A stretch of DNA of 49,513 nt, from positions 1 to 49,513 of the forward strand of contig JAGAJA010000114.1 of assembly GCA_017829075.1 (NCBI GenBank), written 5' to 3'. Below are positions 8,308-15,719 of this stretch, in pieces (the first letter of the stretch is position 1; each line of letters begins with the position of its first letter). This DNA comes from Oscillospiraceae bacterium. GTDB lineage: Bacteria > Bacillota_A > Clostridia > Oscillospirales > Ruminococcaceae. Both the position numbers and the translations under genes were made by a program. A model generated the notes under the pieces. The model was not told the DNA's origin and searched no databases. It saw only the letters and a list, made by a program, of their open reading frames with translations.

Positions 8308-8603
8308 ACCTTTTCAGCACCCGCTTTCGTGTAGTTCGTGTACCGGGTCACGCCTTTTACCTCGTACATATCGCCGTTTATCTCCACCCGGCAGCGCTCC
8401 ATTACAGCCGCCCCCGGCGCGCAGAGAAGCAGCACCGAGCGGATGACATTCACGCCGTATAATTCAGCGGTGGCGGTGTCGGAGATAGGCTGCACCTCTG
8501 CGGTGAGAGTGCCGGAGCTGAGATATTTTACATCTGTTCCGCAATAGCTGCTTTTCTGCTCAACCGGGCGAAACAGCGGAAGCTCTTGCAAGCGTTTATT
8601 CAT
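8304..8603 (-). CDS. Head closure / head-tail joining protein
   Basis: 99 residues. A small beta-rich protein with the ending 'GDMYEVKGVTRYTNYTKAGAEKV', where a strand pair described as 'YEVKGVTRYTN' is typical of head-closure (SPP1 gp16/minor capsid-like) proteins. It is encoded between the gp6-like connector and the gp10-like protein, the standard siphovirus order. It probably plugs the portal after packaging. The family assignment is tentative, the positional one firm. Confidence 0.6.
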   Translation of the reverse strand: MNKRLQELPLFRPVEQKSSYCGTDVKYLSSGTLTAEVQPISDTATAELYGVNVIRSVLLLCAPGAAVMERCRVEINGDMYEVKGVTRYTNYTKAGAEKV

Positions 8604-8910
8604 CAGCCGTATAAAGTACCCCCGCCTTTCTGGGATAGTTTTTCAGCCGCGCCAGCAGCTCCGGCGGCAGACCGTCGAAGCTCTGGGAAATACCGCCCTC
8701 GCTGCGGGAGCTTTCACCCTCTGCGCCCCGCTTATTGTAGGCGATTATCGCAAGCTGAACCTGCACTGAAACAAGGCGCTCCGGGACTTCCTCCCGCCCG
8801 ATATAGTCGCACACAGCGTCCCCGGCATCCGACAGCAGAACGGAGATAAGTCCGTCCTGCGTATCGTCGGTAATTCCGGCTAGGGTCTTGAAGCGTTCAA
8901 GGGCTGTCAT
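8596..8910 (-). CDS. gp6-like head-tail connector protein
   Basis: The start is the ATG at 8910 (MTALERFKTLAGITDDTQDG), which overlaps the capsid stop by ATGA. The upstream in-frame start at 8973 lies inside the capsid gene and is rejected. The 104-residue product is helical, with LISVLLSDAGDAVCDYIGRE and a following long helix VQVQLAIIAYNKRGAEGE(S), the shape of phage gp6-like DNA packaging/connector adaptors. The serine-rich SSRSEGGISQSFDGLPPELL segment is also seen in family members. It likely forms a ring below the portal. Confidence 0.75.
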   Translation of the reverse strand: MTALERFKTLAGITDDTQDGLISVLLSDAGDAVCDYIGREEVPERLVSVQVQLAIIAYNKRGAEGESSRSEGGISQSFDGLPPELLARLKNYPRKAGVLYTADE

Positions 8911-9965
8911 GCTACCGTCACGACATTGGAGAACGTCACGCACTTGCCGTCTGCGCCTCTTACCGCAACGCATACCTTATTGCTGCTGGAAGCAGTTGTA
9001 GCGCCGTCCGCAGGGAGCGCAGTCCAAGAGGAAAGGTCGTCGCCAAACTTGGGCGCGGAAACGCTTGCTCCTGTCTTGTAAACAAGAGTTCCTGCGGGGT
9101 AGCCGGCAATCTTGTTAACGGTAGCGCCGGTCATGGTGATGTTGAAGCTGGTGTAGCACACCGCGACAGCGTTTTTCTTATTGTCGAGAATGAAGCAGTC
9201 GTAGTAAACAAGCCCCTCGACAAGATTCCCCGCGATTCCGGGAGGGTTCTCATGAACCTTGTATTCAGCGAGCTTGACCGGAGCGACTACCGCTTCAGGG
9301 TGAATAATAATGCCCCACGCCCCGACCGGCATACGGCTCTCCGGGGTCTTGATGACGCTCATGCCGTCTATCTCGCCGACTGCGCCATTGATAAGCGCGT
9401 TTGTGGCTTCGCTGGTCTTGAGCAGTTCGTCGGTGGATTTGAGCAGGTTCACGACCTTGGGAGAAGCGTAGAAACAACGCCCAGTCTCGGGTATCTCTGC
9501 ATTGTCAAGCTGCGCGGTAATGCCCAGCAGCTGGCTTACTATCGTGGACTTATCCGGTGTGTAATACCCGGAAATGCCCGCGCCCTTTGCGGCGGCGGCA
9601 AGACGGTAGCCGTCCAACTCCGGGATAACGCGCTGGTCTATCTGCCTGCGGAGCGCCTTTGCCGCGTCACGAACGCCCTCGGGGCTGTCTGCGGCGTTAG
9701 TCGCGTCGATAGTGAACGTAAAGGAGCGCTTGCGGGTGAGGGTCAGCTCCTGCGTGGTGTCCCCCAGTTCCTCGGGAGTGCCGTAGCGGTCAGAGCCTGT
9801 GGTCTTGTAGTCGTTCATCTCGGCGGTGTCCATGCTGTACACCTTGACGGTGCGAGCGCCGATAAATTCAGCCGTGTTCTGGCTTGCCAGCGGCTGTGTG
9901 AGAGTACCCTTGCGGAATACCTCATCAACTGCGCTGGAATACTTTTCTGCTAAGTTAATTGCCAT
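8907..9965 (-). CDS. Major capsid protein with extra C-terminal domain
   Basis: 352 residues, MAINLAEKYSSAVDEVFRKG. Signatures include TLTRKRSFTFTIDATNAADS, the long helix DAAKALRRQIDQRVIPELDG, and the Clostridia phage capsid pattern of TGRCFYASPKVVNLLKSTDE. HK97 fold expected. About the last 75 residues, after the ITMTGATVNKIAGYPAG segment, are Ser/Thr/Ala/Gly-rich beta sequence that reads as a small Ig-like or decoration domain displayed outside the shell. It follows the scaffold gene by 16 nt with AGGAGG. It is the most abundant virion protein. Confidence 0.85.
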   Translation of the reverse strand: MAINLAEKYSSAVDEVFRKGTLTQPLASQNTAEFIGARTVKVYSMDTAEMNDYKTTGSDRYGTPEELGDTTQELTLTRKRSFTFTIDATNAADSPEGVRDAAKALRRQIDQRVIPELDGYRLAAAAKGAGISGYYTPDKSTIVSQLLGITAQLDNAEIPETGRCFYASPKVVNLLKSTDELLKTSEATNALINGAVGEIDGMSVIKTPESRMPVGAWGIIIHPEAVVAPVKLAEYKVHENPPGIAGNLVEGLVYYDCFILDNKKNAVAVCYTSFNITMTGATVNKIAGYPAGTLVYKTGASVSAPKFGDDLSSWTALPADGATTASSSNKVCVAVRGADGKCVTFSNVVTVA

Positions 9966-9981
9966 AGTATACCTCCTGTAA

Positions 9982-10572
9982 TTAAATGCCCAGTCCCTCG
10001 CGGAACGGGTCTGTCTTGGCGGGGCTTCCGGTCTTAGGGGGAGCGCCCGCCAGCTTCTTTGCGACCTCTGCGCTTACCGCGTCATTGAATGCCTTTACGA
10101 CCGCCTCAACGCTGGTTGTGACCGCCTCGTCCGAGGAAACGTCAACCGCGCCGATAAGCGCCGCAGGGGCGTTCTTTTCCGCGAGTAAGTCGCGGGCTGT
10201 CGCGGTGCGTTCCTTGCGCTGGAGAGCGGCTTCGCGCTCGGCGAATTCGCGTTCGCGCTTTTCCTGCTCGTGCTGCGCCTTTTCCTCAGCGGACATCTTC
10301 GCTACACGCTCGGCTTCGGCTTTTTCGTCCGCCGCCTTTTTCTCCCAGCGCTTCTGCTCTGATTTCAGGCGGTCGGAGATTATCTTGTTCATCTCGTCCT
10401 GAGTGAATGTCTTTTCGGCGGTCTGAGGGGCGCTCTGAGGAGCGGTTTCCTGCCCCTTGGTGTCGTTACCCTCTGCCGGAGCAGGGGTGGCTTCCTGCGC
10501 GTTCTGGGTGGTCTGCGCGGGGGCTGTGGTTGTCTGTGTGGTTGTGTTGGTCTGTGTGTTGGTTTCTGCCAT
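9982..10572 (-). CDS. Capsid scaffolding protein (DUF4355/GP20-like)
   Basis: 196 residues. An N-terminal Thr/Gln/Ala-rich disordered tract (residues 1-50) precedes FTQDEMNKIISDRLKSEQKR, a long Lys/Glu/Ala coiled coil (about 60-125), and a C-terminal SSDEAVTTSVEAVVKAFN helix. This layout is diagnostic of Firmicutes phage scaffold proteins. It directly precedes the capsid gene, as expected. ACGGAGG lies ahead of the ATG. The internal scaffold is lost on maturation. The upstream 400 nt contain the tRNA and RNA cassette. Confidence 0.85.
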   Translation of the reverse strand: MAETNTQTNTTTQTTTAPAQTTQNAQEATPAPAEGNDTKGQETAPQSAPQTAEKTFTQDEMNKIISDRLKSEQKRWEKKAADEKAEAERVAKMSAEEKAQHEQEKREREFAEREAALQRKERTATARDLLAEKNAPAALIGAVDVSSDEAVTTSVEAVVKAFNDAVSAEVAKKLAGAPPKTGSPAKTDPFREGLGI

Positions 10573-10647
10573 GATTTGTTCCTCCGTTTTACGTCCGTAT
10601 GACTGAATTCCGGGCGCAGTTTAATGCCGTGAGCCTGTTTCGGGCAT

Positions 10648-10680
10648 AAAAATAGCGCCGTGCATTTCTGCAAAGCGCTA
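10648..10680 (-). terminator. Intrinsic terminator after the phage tRNA
   Basis: Minus-strand hairpin: TAGCGC/GCGCTA outer stem, inner TGCA-GAAA-TGCA stem-loop, then TTTTTATG. It begins 4 nt after the encoded CCA of the tRNA. Confidence 0.75.
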
Positions 10681-10684
10681 GTTA

Positions 10685-10761
10685 TGGTTGCAGGAACAGG
10701 ATTTGAACCCGTGATCTCCGGCGTATGAAGCCGGCGAGATAGACCACTTCTCTACCCTGCA
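10685..10761 (-). tRNA. tRNA with CAU anticodon (tRNA-Met, possibly tRNA-Ile2)
   Basis: A full cloverleaf folds on the minus strand: acceptor TGCAGGG (10755-10761) with TCCTGCA (10689-10695), D-stem GAGA/TCTC, anticodon stem CCGGC/GCCGG around loop TTCATAC (anticodon CAT), 5-nt variable loop, T-arm ACGGG-TTCAAAT-CCTGT, discriminator A and an encoded CCA (10685-10687). The T1-A72 pair and the lack of three G-C pairs in the anticodon stem argue against an initiator. Elongator Met is likeliest. Lysidine-modified tRNA-Ile2 cannot be excluded. It lies inside the head-gene operon, between MuF and scaffold, and was probably acquired by the phage. Confidence 0.9.
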
Positions 10762-10789
10762 ATAGAAAAGCGCCCCGTGTGGAGCGCTT
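10762..10789 (-). terminator. Terminator-like hairpin abutting the tRNA 5' end
   Basis: Minus-strand 9-bp stem, AAGCGCTCC with GGGGCGCTT, loop ACAC, then TTCTATTG. It ends a few bases before the tRNA, so it may act as a terminator or as a processing signal for the tRNA 5' end. Its layout matches the hairpin at 15643-15672. Confidence 0.55.
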
Positions 10790-10800
10790 GATTATTTGGT

Positions 10801-10830
10801 AAAGAAAACCGCCCGAATTGCTCCGAGCGG
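10801..10830 (-). terminator. Intrinsic terminator of the structured phage RNA
   Basis: Minus-strand 7-bp stem CCGCTCG/CGGGCGG with an 8-nt loop, followed by TTTTCTTT. It lies 9 nt after the closing helix of the structured RNA and would end that RNA at about 150 nt. Confidence 0.8.
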
Positions 10831-10950
10831 TCAAGATACGGTCATTTGGCAGGCGTACACTTCTCCTGCATCTCTCGGGTTTCCCCTGTCAGTACCATCG
10901 GCGTGTGGACTGTACGAAATCTTCCACCTCAAATGACCTACTATTATCTT
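10801..10950 (-). ncRNA. Freestanding structured phage RNA with kissing-loop potential and a 5S-rRNA-like segment
   Basis: Transcription from the promoter at 10957-10985 would begin near 10950. The core is closed by a perfect 9-bp helix: GGTCATTTG (10930-10938) with CAAATGACC (10840-10848). Inside are three hairpins: GTGGA/TCCAC (10905-10927), GGG-GAAA-CCC (10877-10886) and GCAGG/CCTGC (10849-10869). The first hairpin loop carries CGTACA (10911-10916) and the third TGTACG (10854-10859), perfect complements able to form a 6-bp kissing helix. The linker contains GCCGATGGTACTG, which as recalled matches the conserved loop E/helix IV strand of 5S rRNA, and GAGAG follows the GAAA hairpin as in 5S. 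No ORF of note occupies it. It matches no RNA family I recognise. An intrinsic terminator follows. Confidence 0.75.
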
Positions 10951-10956
10951 ACTAAT

Positions 10957-10985
10957 ATTATATCACACTTATTCGTGTTTGTAAA
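10957..10985 (-). promoter_or_regulatory. Strong extended -10 promoter of the structured RNA
   Basis: Minus strand -35 TTTACA (10980-10985), 17-bp spacer, TG-A extended -10 and TATAAT (10957-10962). The -35 lies in the last codons of the MuF-toxin gene, whose stop is at 10969-10971. Confidence 0.85.
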
Positions 10986-12546
10986 GTACTTTTTTGTTTC
11001 TAAGAAGTCTGTTCCAATCTCTTTCGTCAATTTCGACAAAAGTAATCACAGAATTCTTGTAAGCTGGATCATCGGCAGATGTATGAAGCCTTAGAGCCAT
11101 CTTTGTATATCCGTTCTCGGTTGGTATCTGTTTAAGTACTAGAGCGGTATTCGGTTTGTTTGCTTCAAGAATATAATCCGGCGAACTAACCACTTCTTCA
11201 AAATACTTTCCATACTTTTCAAACACTCCCGGGTGGCGTGCTTGAATATGCGATACCTGCACATCGGTGATAATTACTTCATCAGACACAATATCTTCGG
11301 TAACGCACTTGTATATGTTGACATCAATTTTGCCTATGTAATGCACATCAGATACCGCCGTTCCTTTTTCATTGTGATTTATTATACCACTATCCCCGCC
11401 CCTTGTCAAGGTCTGAGCCGCAGTATTCACATTACCGCCCGACATGACCGGAACAGGCTCATTCGTGGGAAGTTCAACCTCCGTACCCTCTCTGCTCTCA
11501 ATGCGCGGCTGCTCCCTGCCCTCGACGTATTTCTGATACCACTCCTCATACCCCATATCCGCTGGGACTTTCACAACATTCCCGTCCTTATCCCTTGCCC
11601 TGCGTTCCATTCCGGCAAGAGTATCCTCACCAAATTCGGCTATCGTAGTAGACCGGCAGAACGGGTGCATGGGCGGGTAGTTCGTGCCGGGCTTCGCGTC
11701 CTTTGCGGGGAACACCTTACCGTCAAGAGCGGCGCAGACCTCGCTTGTTTTGCTATCGAGTGTCGCAATGAAGCGGTACTTCTCGACCCCGGCTTCATCG
11801 TAGGCGGACATCTGCGCGGCGTTCGCAACGTATGCGCTCTCCGTCCGGACGATACGCCGGGCGCAGTAGGCGTTCACCCCGAAACGCTCCTGAATTATCC
11901 GCGCGGTCTTTTCGTTGGAGCGCCCGGACAGCATACTGACAAGCAGTTCCTTCTTCATGGATTCGGCGGTCGCGGAAACGTCCTTCCAGATTCGCTGTGA
12001 ATAGTTCCCGCCCAGCCAGTTCCCGCGTAGAATTCGGTCAACGTCCTTCTGGGAGAACTTCGAGAAGCTAAACCCCAGCCCCGTTTCCTGCTGAATGTTG
12101 AATATCGAATGATAGTAGCTGTCATTCGCTACGTTCTTCAGCGCGGAGGTAACGGCGCGGTTCTCGGTCTGGTAGAGCTTCCGGCACTCCCGGTTGATGT
12201 CCTTGCCCAGCTGTTCAAGCCGGGTTATGCGGTAGCGGTAAGCCCCCGCGCTGTCTATCGCGGATATCAGAGCCTGCCGCTTCTCCGGGTCGGAAACGCG
12301 CTGCGCGGCGGCTCGGAGGTTCTGGAGTGCGGTCTTGTTGCCGGCGGCATTCAGTATCTTCCGCGCCTCTGCCTCGGAAATCCCGAAGCTCTCCATTCCG
12401 CGGAATACCGCCTTGACTTCCTTTGCTATGTAATCGGCAGATTGCTGAATAGCGCGGTTCATCTCGGCGGCAGTCTGCTCTGCCGTTCCCATGCGGTCAA
12501 CCATGTCCTGCGCGGAACGCATTTCCCAGTATACCTTACTCGTCAT
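10969..12546 (-). CDS. MuF-type minor head protein fused to a C-terminal nuclease-like toxin domain
   Basis: 525 residues. Residues ~165-310 are the MuF/SPP1 gp7-like head domain (ARIIQERFGVNAYCARRIVR, TLDSKTSEVCAALDGKVFP, PPMHPFCRSTTI). After a linker (~340-385) the last ~140 residues carry HIQARHPGVFEKYGKYFEEV (His433, Arg437, His438), SSPDYILEANKPNTALVLK and NSVITFVEID. This pattern is of the phage Barnase-EndoU-ColicinE5/D-RelE-like (PBECR) nuclease type. MuF proteins with toxin tips are a known class of temperate-phage polymorphic toxins. The DNA encoding the tip (10969 to ~11400) is visibly AT-richer than the head part, indicating a swapped module. The start overlaps the portal by 11 nt. 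No obvious protein immunity gene follows. Confidence 0.85.
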   Translation of the reverse strand: MTSKVYWEMRSAQDMVDRMGTAEQTAAEMNRAIQQSADYIAKEVKAVFRGMESFGISEAEARKILNAAGNKTALQNLRAAAQRVSDPEKRQALISAIDSAGAYRYRITRLEQLGKDINRECRKLYQTENRAVTSALKNVANDSYYHSIFNIQQETGLGFSFSKFSQKDVDRILRGNWLGGNYSQRIWKDVSATAESMKKELLVSMLSGRSNEKTARIIQERFGVNAYCARRIVRTESAYVANAAQMSAYDEAGVEKYRFIATLDSKTSEVCAALDGKVFPAKDAKPGTNYPPMHPFCRSTTIAEFGEDTLAGMERRARDKDGNVVKVPADMGYEEWYQKYVEGREQPRIESREGTEVELPTNEPVPVMSGGNVNTAAQTLTRGGDSGIINHNEKGTAVSDVHYIGKIDVNIYKCVTEDIVSDEVIITDVQVSHIQARHPGVFEKYGKYFEEVVSSPDYILEANKPNTALVLKQIPTENGYTKMALRLHTSADDPAYKNSVITFVEIDERDWNRLLRNKKVLYKHE

Positions 12547-13870
12547 TGTTCAGATCCGGTGGGAGGTTCGGGAAATCATTCTGCTGCGACTGCACCTTTT
12601 CCGCGGCGGCTTCGGGGTTATCCACAAACGGAAGCTGCCCCAGCAGGATCTCCAGCGGCACAACGTCCCGAAGCTCGGACACAAGCTGCGCCCGCTCCAC
12701 CTCGTTCACAGGCAGCGCCCGGGTGAACTGTATCGAGATATCCGCGCTGTCAATGCTCCCGCCGCCGGTCAGGGCGAGGTAATTGCACAGCAGCCGCAGA
12801 CGCTCTTTCAGCCCCTCCCGGAAGTAGCGCTCCTTGATTTTCGTGATCTGTTCAAAACCGAGAAGCTTGTAACGCATAGCAACTCCGGAAGCGTTCCCGC
12901 CGAAGCTCTCGTCGCTCATGCAGGGGACGTTCGCGAATTTGTGAATATCCTGCTCAACGGATTTCCGCAGTACCTCAACGCTTTCCTCGTCGAACTGGCG
13001 CGTGAGCCATTCGGCAGAACCGTCCGCGTCAAGCTCCAGCAGACCGTTGTCCCGGATAGCCTTGTAGGTTTCGGATTTCTCGTCGTTGTCGTCGCCGAGG
13101 GTGTAGCCTTTTATCAGCAGTATCGCCTCAACAAACTGCTCCTTATCGTTCACGCGGTCGGATTGCAGGACGTTATAAGCGTCAATCAGCGACAGAACCG
13201 GCTCAAAGTCCCCGGAGCAGGTGGAATTATTATAAATCTCAATGAGCGGCACTCCGCCCATGCCGTGGGGTTTCTCGGTGACTTCCCCCTTGACCGAAAA
13301 CCCGGTATCCGTGAGAAAATGCCGGGTGCTTACGCTGTCGCAGATGTACACGGAATACCCCGTCACGCGGTTTGTGAAGCCCTCCCGCAGTTCATAATAA
13401 TACACACCGGCAACCGGCTTCTGCTCAACGGTATCGTCGTAAATCACGAACGCCTGCCGCGGGTCGGGAGAGTAAAGCCGGGGCTTTCCGTCCGCGCCGA
13501 TGTAGATGAACTCATACGCTACGCCGAAAATACTCGCTTTCTGCGCGAGGTCGATGTCCTGAGTATCGCTGTCGGCGCTTTTCAGCAGGTCAAGGAGCGG
13601 CTCTAACTCCTGCCCGGAGCTGTATTTCACCGGATTTCCTGCAAAATAGCCTACCGCAGTATCGCTTATGTACCGCGCGTGATTGCACACCAGCTTGTTA
13701 TTCGCAAGGACTTTGCGCTTGTCACGGTTCAGAATGTTATGCTCACCCTCATAGTAGCGCTCCAGCTTGTCGTAGCGGTCGCAGGTGCGGGACTTGTGTT
13801 CGTTTATGTACTTACACGCGAGGGCGGGGGTGAGTGCTGTTCCCTCGCTTATTGTAAACGGCTTAATCAA
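12536..13870 (-). CDS. Phage portal protein (SPP1 gp6-like)
   Basis: 444 residues. It shows the SPP1 Gp6 family features: YYEGEHNILNRDKRK near residue 45, NHARYISDTAVGYFAGNPVKY, then IPLIEIYNN-like GGVPLIEIYNNST and the NASGVAMRYKLLGFEQ motif in the C-terminal helical region. It forms the dodecameric DNA channel at the packaging vertex. It overlaps TerL by 4 nt upstream and MuF by 11 nt downstream, the standard terL-portal-MuF order. Length is normal for the family. Confidence 0.9.
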   Translation of the reverse strand: MIKPFTISEGTALTPALACKYINEHKSRTCDRYDKLERYYEGEHNILNRDKRKVLANNKLVCNHARYISDTAVGYFAGNPVKYSSGQELEPLLDLLKSADSDTQDIDLAQKASIFGVAYEFIYIGADGKPRLYSPDPRQAFVIYDDTVEQKPVAGVYYYELREGFTNRVTGYSVYICDSVSTRHFLTDTGFSVKGEVTEKPHGMGGVPLIEIYNNSTCSGDFEPVLSLIDAYNVLQSDRVNDKEQFVEAILLIKGYTLGDDNDEKSETYKAIRDNGLLELDADGSAEWLTRQFDEESVEVLRKSVEQDIHKFANVPCMSDESFGGNASGVAMRYKLLGFEQITKIKERYFREGLKERLRLLCNYLALTGGGSIDSADISIQFTRALPVNEVERAQLVSELRDVVPLEILLGQLPFVDNPEAAAEKVQSQQNDFPNLPPDLNNDE

Positions 13871-15126
13871 TAAATGCCCATCTCCTTTCGGTCGTGTGTT
13901 TTCGGCTTCTTTTTGCCGATGTCGGTTTCCAGCGCGTACCGAACCGCGTCTATCGTGTGGTTGTCCTTGTCCGGGAAATCGTCCCGGAAACCGCCGTTCT
14001 TCTTGTCTGGGGTGCGCTCATAGCCGCTGAATTCCCGCTTGGCGTTCGGGCAGTCCGCCGGGTCGATTACTATTTCGTCGAGGTTTTGCAGCCAAATCAA
14101 GCCGTGTTCGACAGAGCCTGCGCCCTTTTTCACCGGGTAGATACGCAATCCCCGGGATTTCAGTTCGTCATTGCTGCGGGGGTCTGCGCTGTCGGCGGAT
14201 ATCGGGCGGTTGTCGGGGTTTTCGGCTTTTATTGCTTCGGCTAACGGGTCGAACTTCACGCCGTAGCGGTAAATCTCGCCGTAAATATACAGCCGCCTGC
14301 GCTCCAGAGCGCATACGACATAAGCTGTCGGGTCTGCAGCATAGCCCCAGTCCAGACCGCGCCGGATATGCGAGAAGCCCTGCCGTTCCTCCGGGGAGAT
14401 AGCCCGCAGGGTGAGGTTTGCGAACACCTCGCCGCCGGTGCCGGTGACTTTGCCTAGATATTCATGCTCATAAGCTGTGGGGTTCGTCAGCCGGAGGTGT
14501 TCCGCTTCTAGGAAGAACTGCTCCCCCAGCCACTCTCGCGGGACGCTGCGATAGTCGCTGTGATGTACCAGCTTATCAGCCGCCGGAACAGTGACCGCTG
14601 TGTTTATCCAGTTGCGCTGGGATTTCGGCGGATTGTAGGTGTAGAATACCGTGAACTCCCTGCCGCCGCGCATCAGCGACTGATTTATGACGCGTATCTC
14701 TTCCTCGCCGGCGAATTCGTCCGCTTCCTCATACCAGACATAGCGGATATAGCCCTTGCGGACTTTGGTGGATTTGAGTTTCTTCGGCTTGTCCGCGCCG
14801 CGGAAGATGATACGCTGTCCTGTGGGTGTGTAGACAAGCTCCAGCGGCGACAATTTCGCCTGCCAGAGGTGAGATACCCCCAGTCGTTCTATCGTCCAGA
14901 GGAGCTGTTCATACACGCTGTCCTTGAGGTACAGTCCAACCTTGCGGATAACGACCGCGTTCGCGTCCGGGTGCTTCATTATGCCGAGGGGAATTTCCAC
15001 CGATACGAAGGAGGATTTGGTCGAACCTCTGCCGCCTTTCAGCCAGTAGTGAGTATGTTTTTCCGCAACAATATCCCTATGAACCGAGTAGAACGCCGGC
15101 GCTATGATTTCGGTGAGATTAGCCAT
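13867..15126 (-). CDS. terL: Terminase large subunit
   Basis: 419 residues. The ATPase domain has Walker A GGRGSTKS (31-38), Walker B VWYEEADEF (~130-138) and a TYNPP coupling motif (~163-167). The C-terminal nuclease has RRGLDWGYAADPTAYV (Asp259) and SADSADPRSNDEL (~314-326), the acidic pairs that bind metal. This is a PBSX/phage terminase-3 type enzyme that packages DNA into the prohead with TerS. The ATG at 15126 overlaps the TerS stop by 8 nt. Confidence 0.92.
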   Translation of the reverse strand: MANLTEIIAPAFYSVHRDIVAEKHTHYWLKGGRGSTKSSFVSVEIPLGIMKHPDANAVVIRKVGLYLKDSVYEQLLWTIERLGVSHLWQAKLSPLELVYTPTGQRIIFRGADKPKKLKSTKVRKGYIRYVWYEEADEFAGEEEIRVINQSLMRGGREFTVFYTYNPPKSQRNWINTAVTVPAADKLVHHSDYRSVPREWLGEQFFLEAEHLRLTNPTAYEHEYLGKVTGTGGEVFANLTLRAISPEERQGFSHIRRGLDWGYAADPTAYVVCALERRRLYIYGEIYRYGVKFDPLAEAIKAENPDNRPISADSADPRSNDELKSRGLRIYPVKKGAGSVEHGLIWLQNLDEIVIDPADCPNAKREFSGYERTPDKKNGGFRDDFPDKDNHTIDAVRYALETDIGKKKPKTHDRKEMGIY

Positions 15127-15559
15127 CGGGGATATCGTCCACGATCTGGACTACACCGCCGCCGCTGACGTTCACCTTGTCGGTGAACAACCCGAACCGC
15201 TTACCTAGCAGTTCAGCGGCTTTCAAGCGCTCTTTCTCGTCGGGCGGCTTCGTGATAGTCCGGGCTTCGGAGCAGCCGTCGCCTACGCCCTCGACAACAA
15301 CGACGGAAGCGGAGCTTTCCCCGCGCAGCACGGCGGTGAGGTACTCCATGACCTCCTGCGCGTCGGCGGTCTTTGCGTTGTGCAGCTTTTCAAGCTCCGA
15401 GTCAAGGTAGGCGCGAACACTAGCATTTCCTAGCAGCCGCGCGGCGTTTACTCCGGCGGTCTTGTCGGACTTCACGGACGGATAAGCGGCTTTGTAAGCG
15501 CGCGTGCCGTTAAGGTCTATAAGATATTCGTCGCAGAAACGCTTCTGCTTTTCGGTCAT
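15119..15559 (-). CDS. terS: Terminase small subunit
   Basis: The start is the ATG at 15559 (MTEKQKRFCDEYLIDLNGTR) with GGGGAGG ahead. The longer frame to 15718 crosses a terminator and is rejected. The 146-residue product has the terminase_2 N-terminus (KQKRFCDEYLIDLNGTRAYKAAYP), an HTH with GVNAARLLGNASVRAYL, and a C-terminal RLKAAELLGKRFGLFTDKV oligomerisation segment. It recognises the packaging site. It is the first gene of the morphogenetic operon. Confidence 0.9.
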   Translation of the reverse strand: MTEKQKRFCDEYLIDLNGTRAYKAAYPSVKSDKTAGVNAARLLGNASVRAYLDSELEKLHNAKTADAQEVMEYLTAVLRGESSASVVVVEGVGDGCSEARTITKPPDEKERLKAAELLGKRFGLFTDKVNVSGGGVVQIVDDIPDG

Positions 15560-15586
15560 GTAGTTCACCTCCCCGTCCCTCGGTTG

Positions 15587-15636
15587 CCCGGCGTCCATGC
15601 CGGGCTTTGGGGACGTATTCGCGGCGTCCTGCCGCG
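15587..15636 (-). other. Twin GC-rich hairpins upstream of terS, candidate packaging or TerS-binding site
   Basis: Minus strand: CGCGGC-AGGAC-GCCGCG (15620-15636), a 15-nt gap, then CCCGGC-ATGGAC-GCCGGG (15587-15604). Both have perfect 6-bp stems and similar GGAC-containing loops. They lie between the early-region terminator and terS. Location suits a cos/pac element or a leader structure for terS; neither is proven. Confidence 0.4.
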
Positions 15637-15642
15637 CCCTGC

Positions 15643-15672
15643 AAAAAGAAAAGCACCCCGTCTGGAGTGCTT
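15643..15672 (-). terminator. Intrinsic terminator between early and late regions
   Basis: Minus-strand 9-bp stem AAGCACTCC/GGGGTGCTT with loop AGAC, then TTCTTTTT. It lies about 48 nt after the stop of the ArpU/sigma-like gene and before terS. Confidence 0.85.
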
Positions 15673-15719
15673 TCGATATATTTTCATAATACCAGTATAG
15701 CACATTTTCAGCTATCATT

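Noticed and set aside
10877..10904. A true 5S rRNA gene
   Set aside because: Only the 13-nt GCCGATGGTACTG segment and GAGAG match; helices I-III of 5S are absent and total length is too short.
10840..10938. Hammerhead, HDV, pistol or twister ribozyme, or known riboswitch
   Set aside because: The conserved cores (e.g. CUGANGA with GAAA) are not complete; only a GAAA loop and a partial resemblance exist.
12491..13606. Long plus-strand ORF opposite the portal
   Set aside because: Shadow of the portal codon pattern; no homology features.
15560..15718. N-terminal extension of TerS
   Set aside because: It crosses a strong terminator and GC hairpins, and the ATG at 15559 has GGGGAGG and the family N-terminus.
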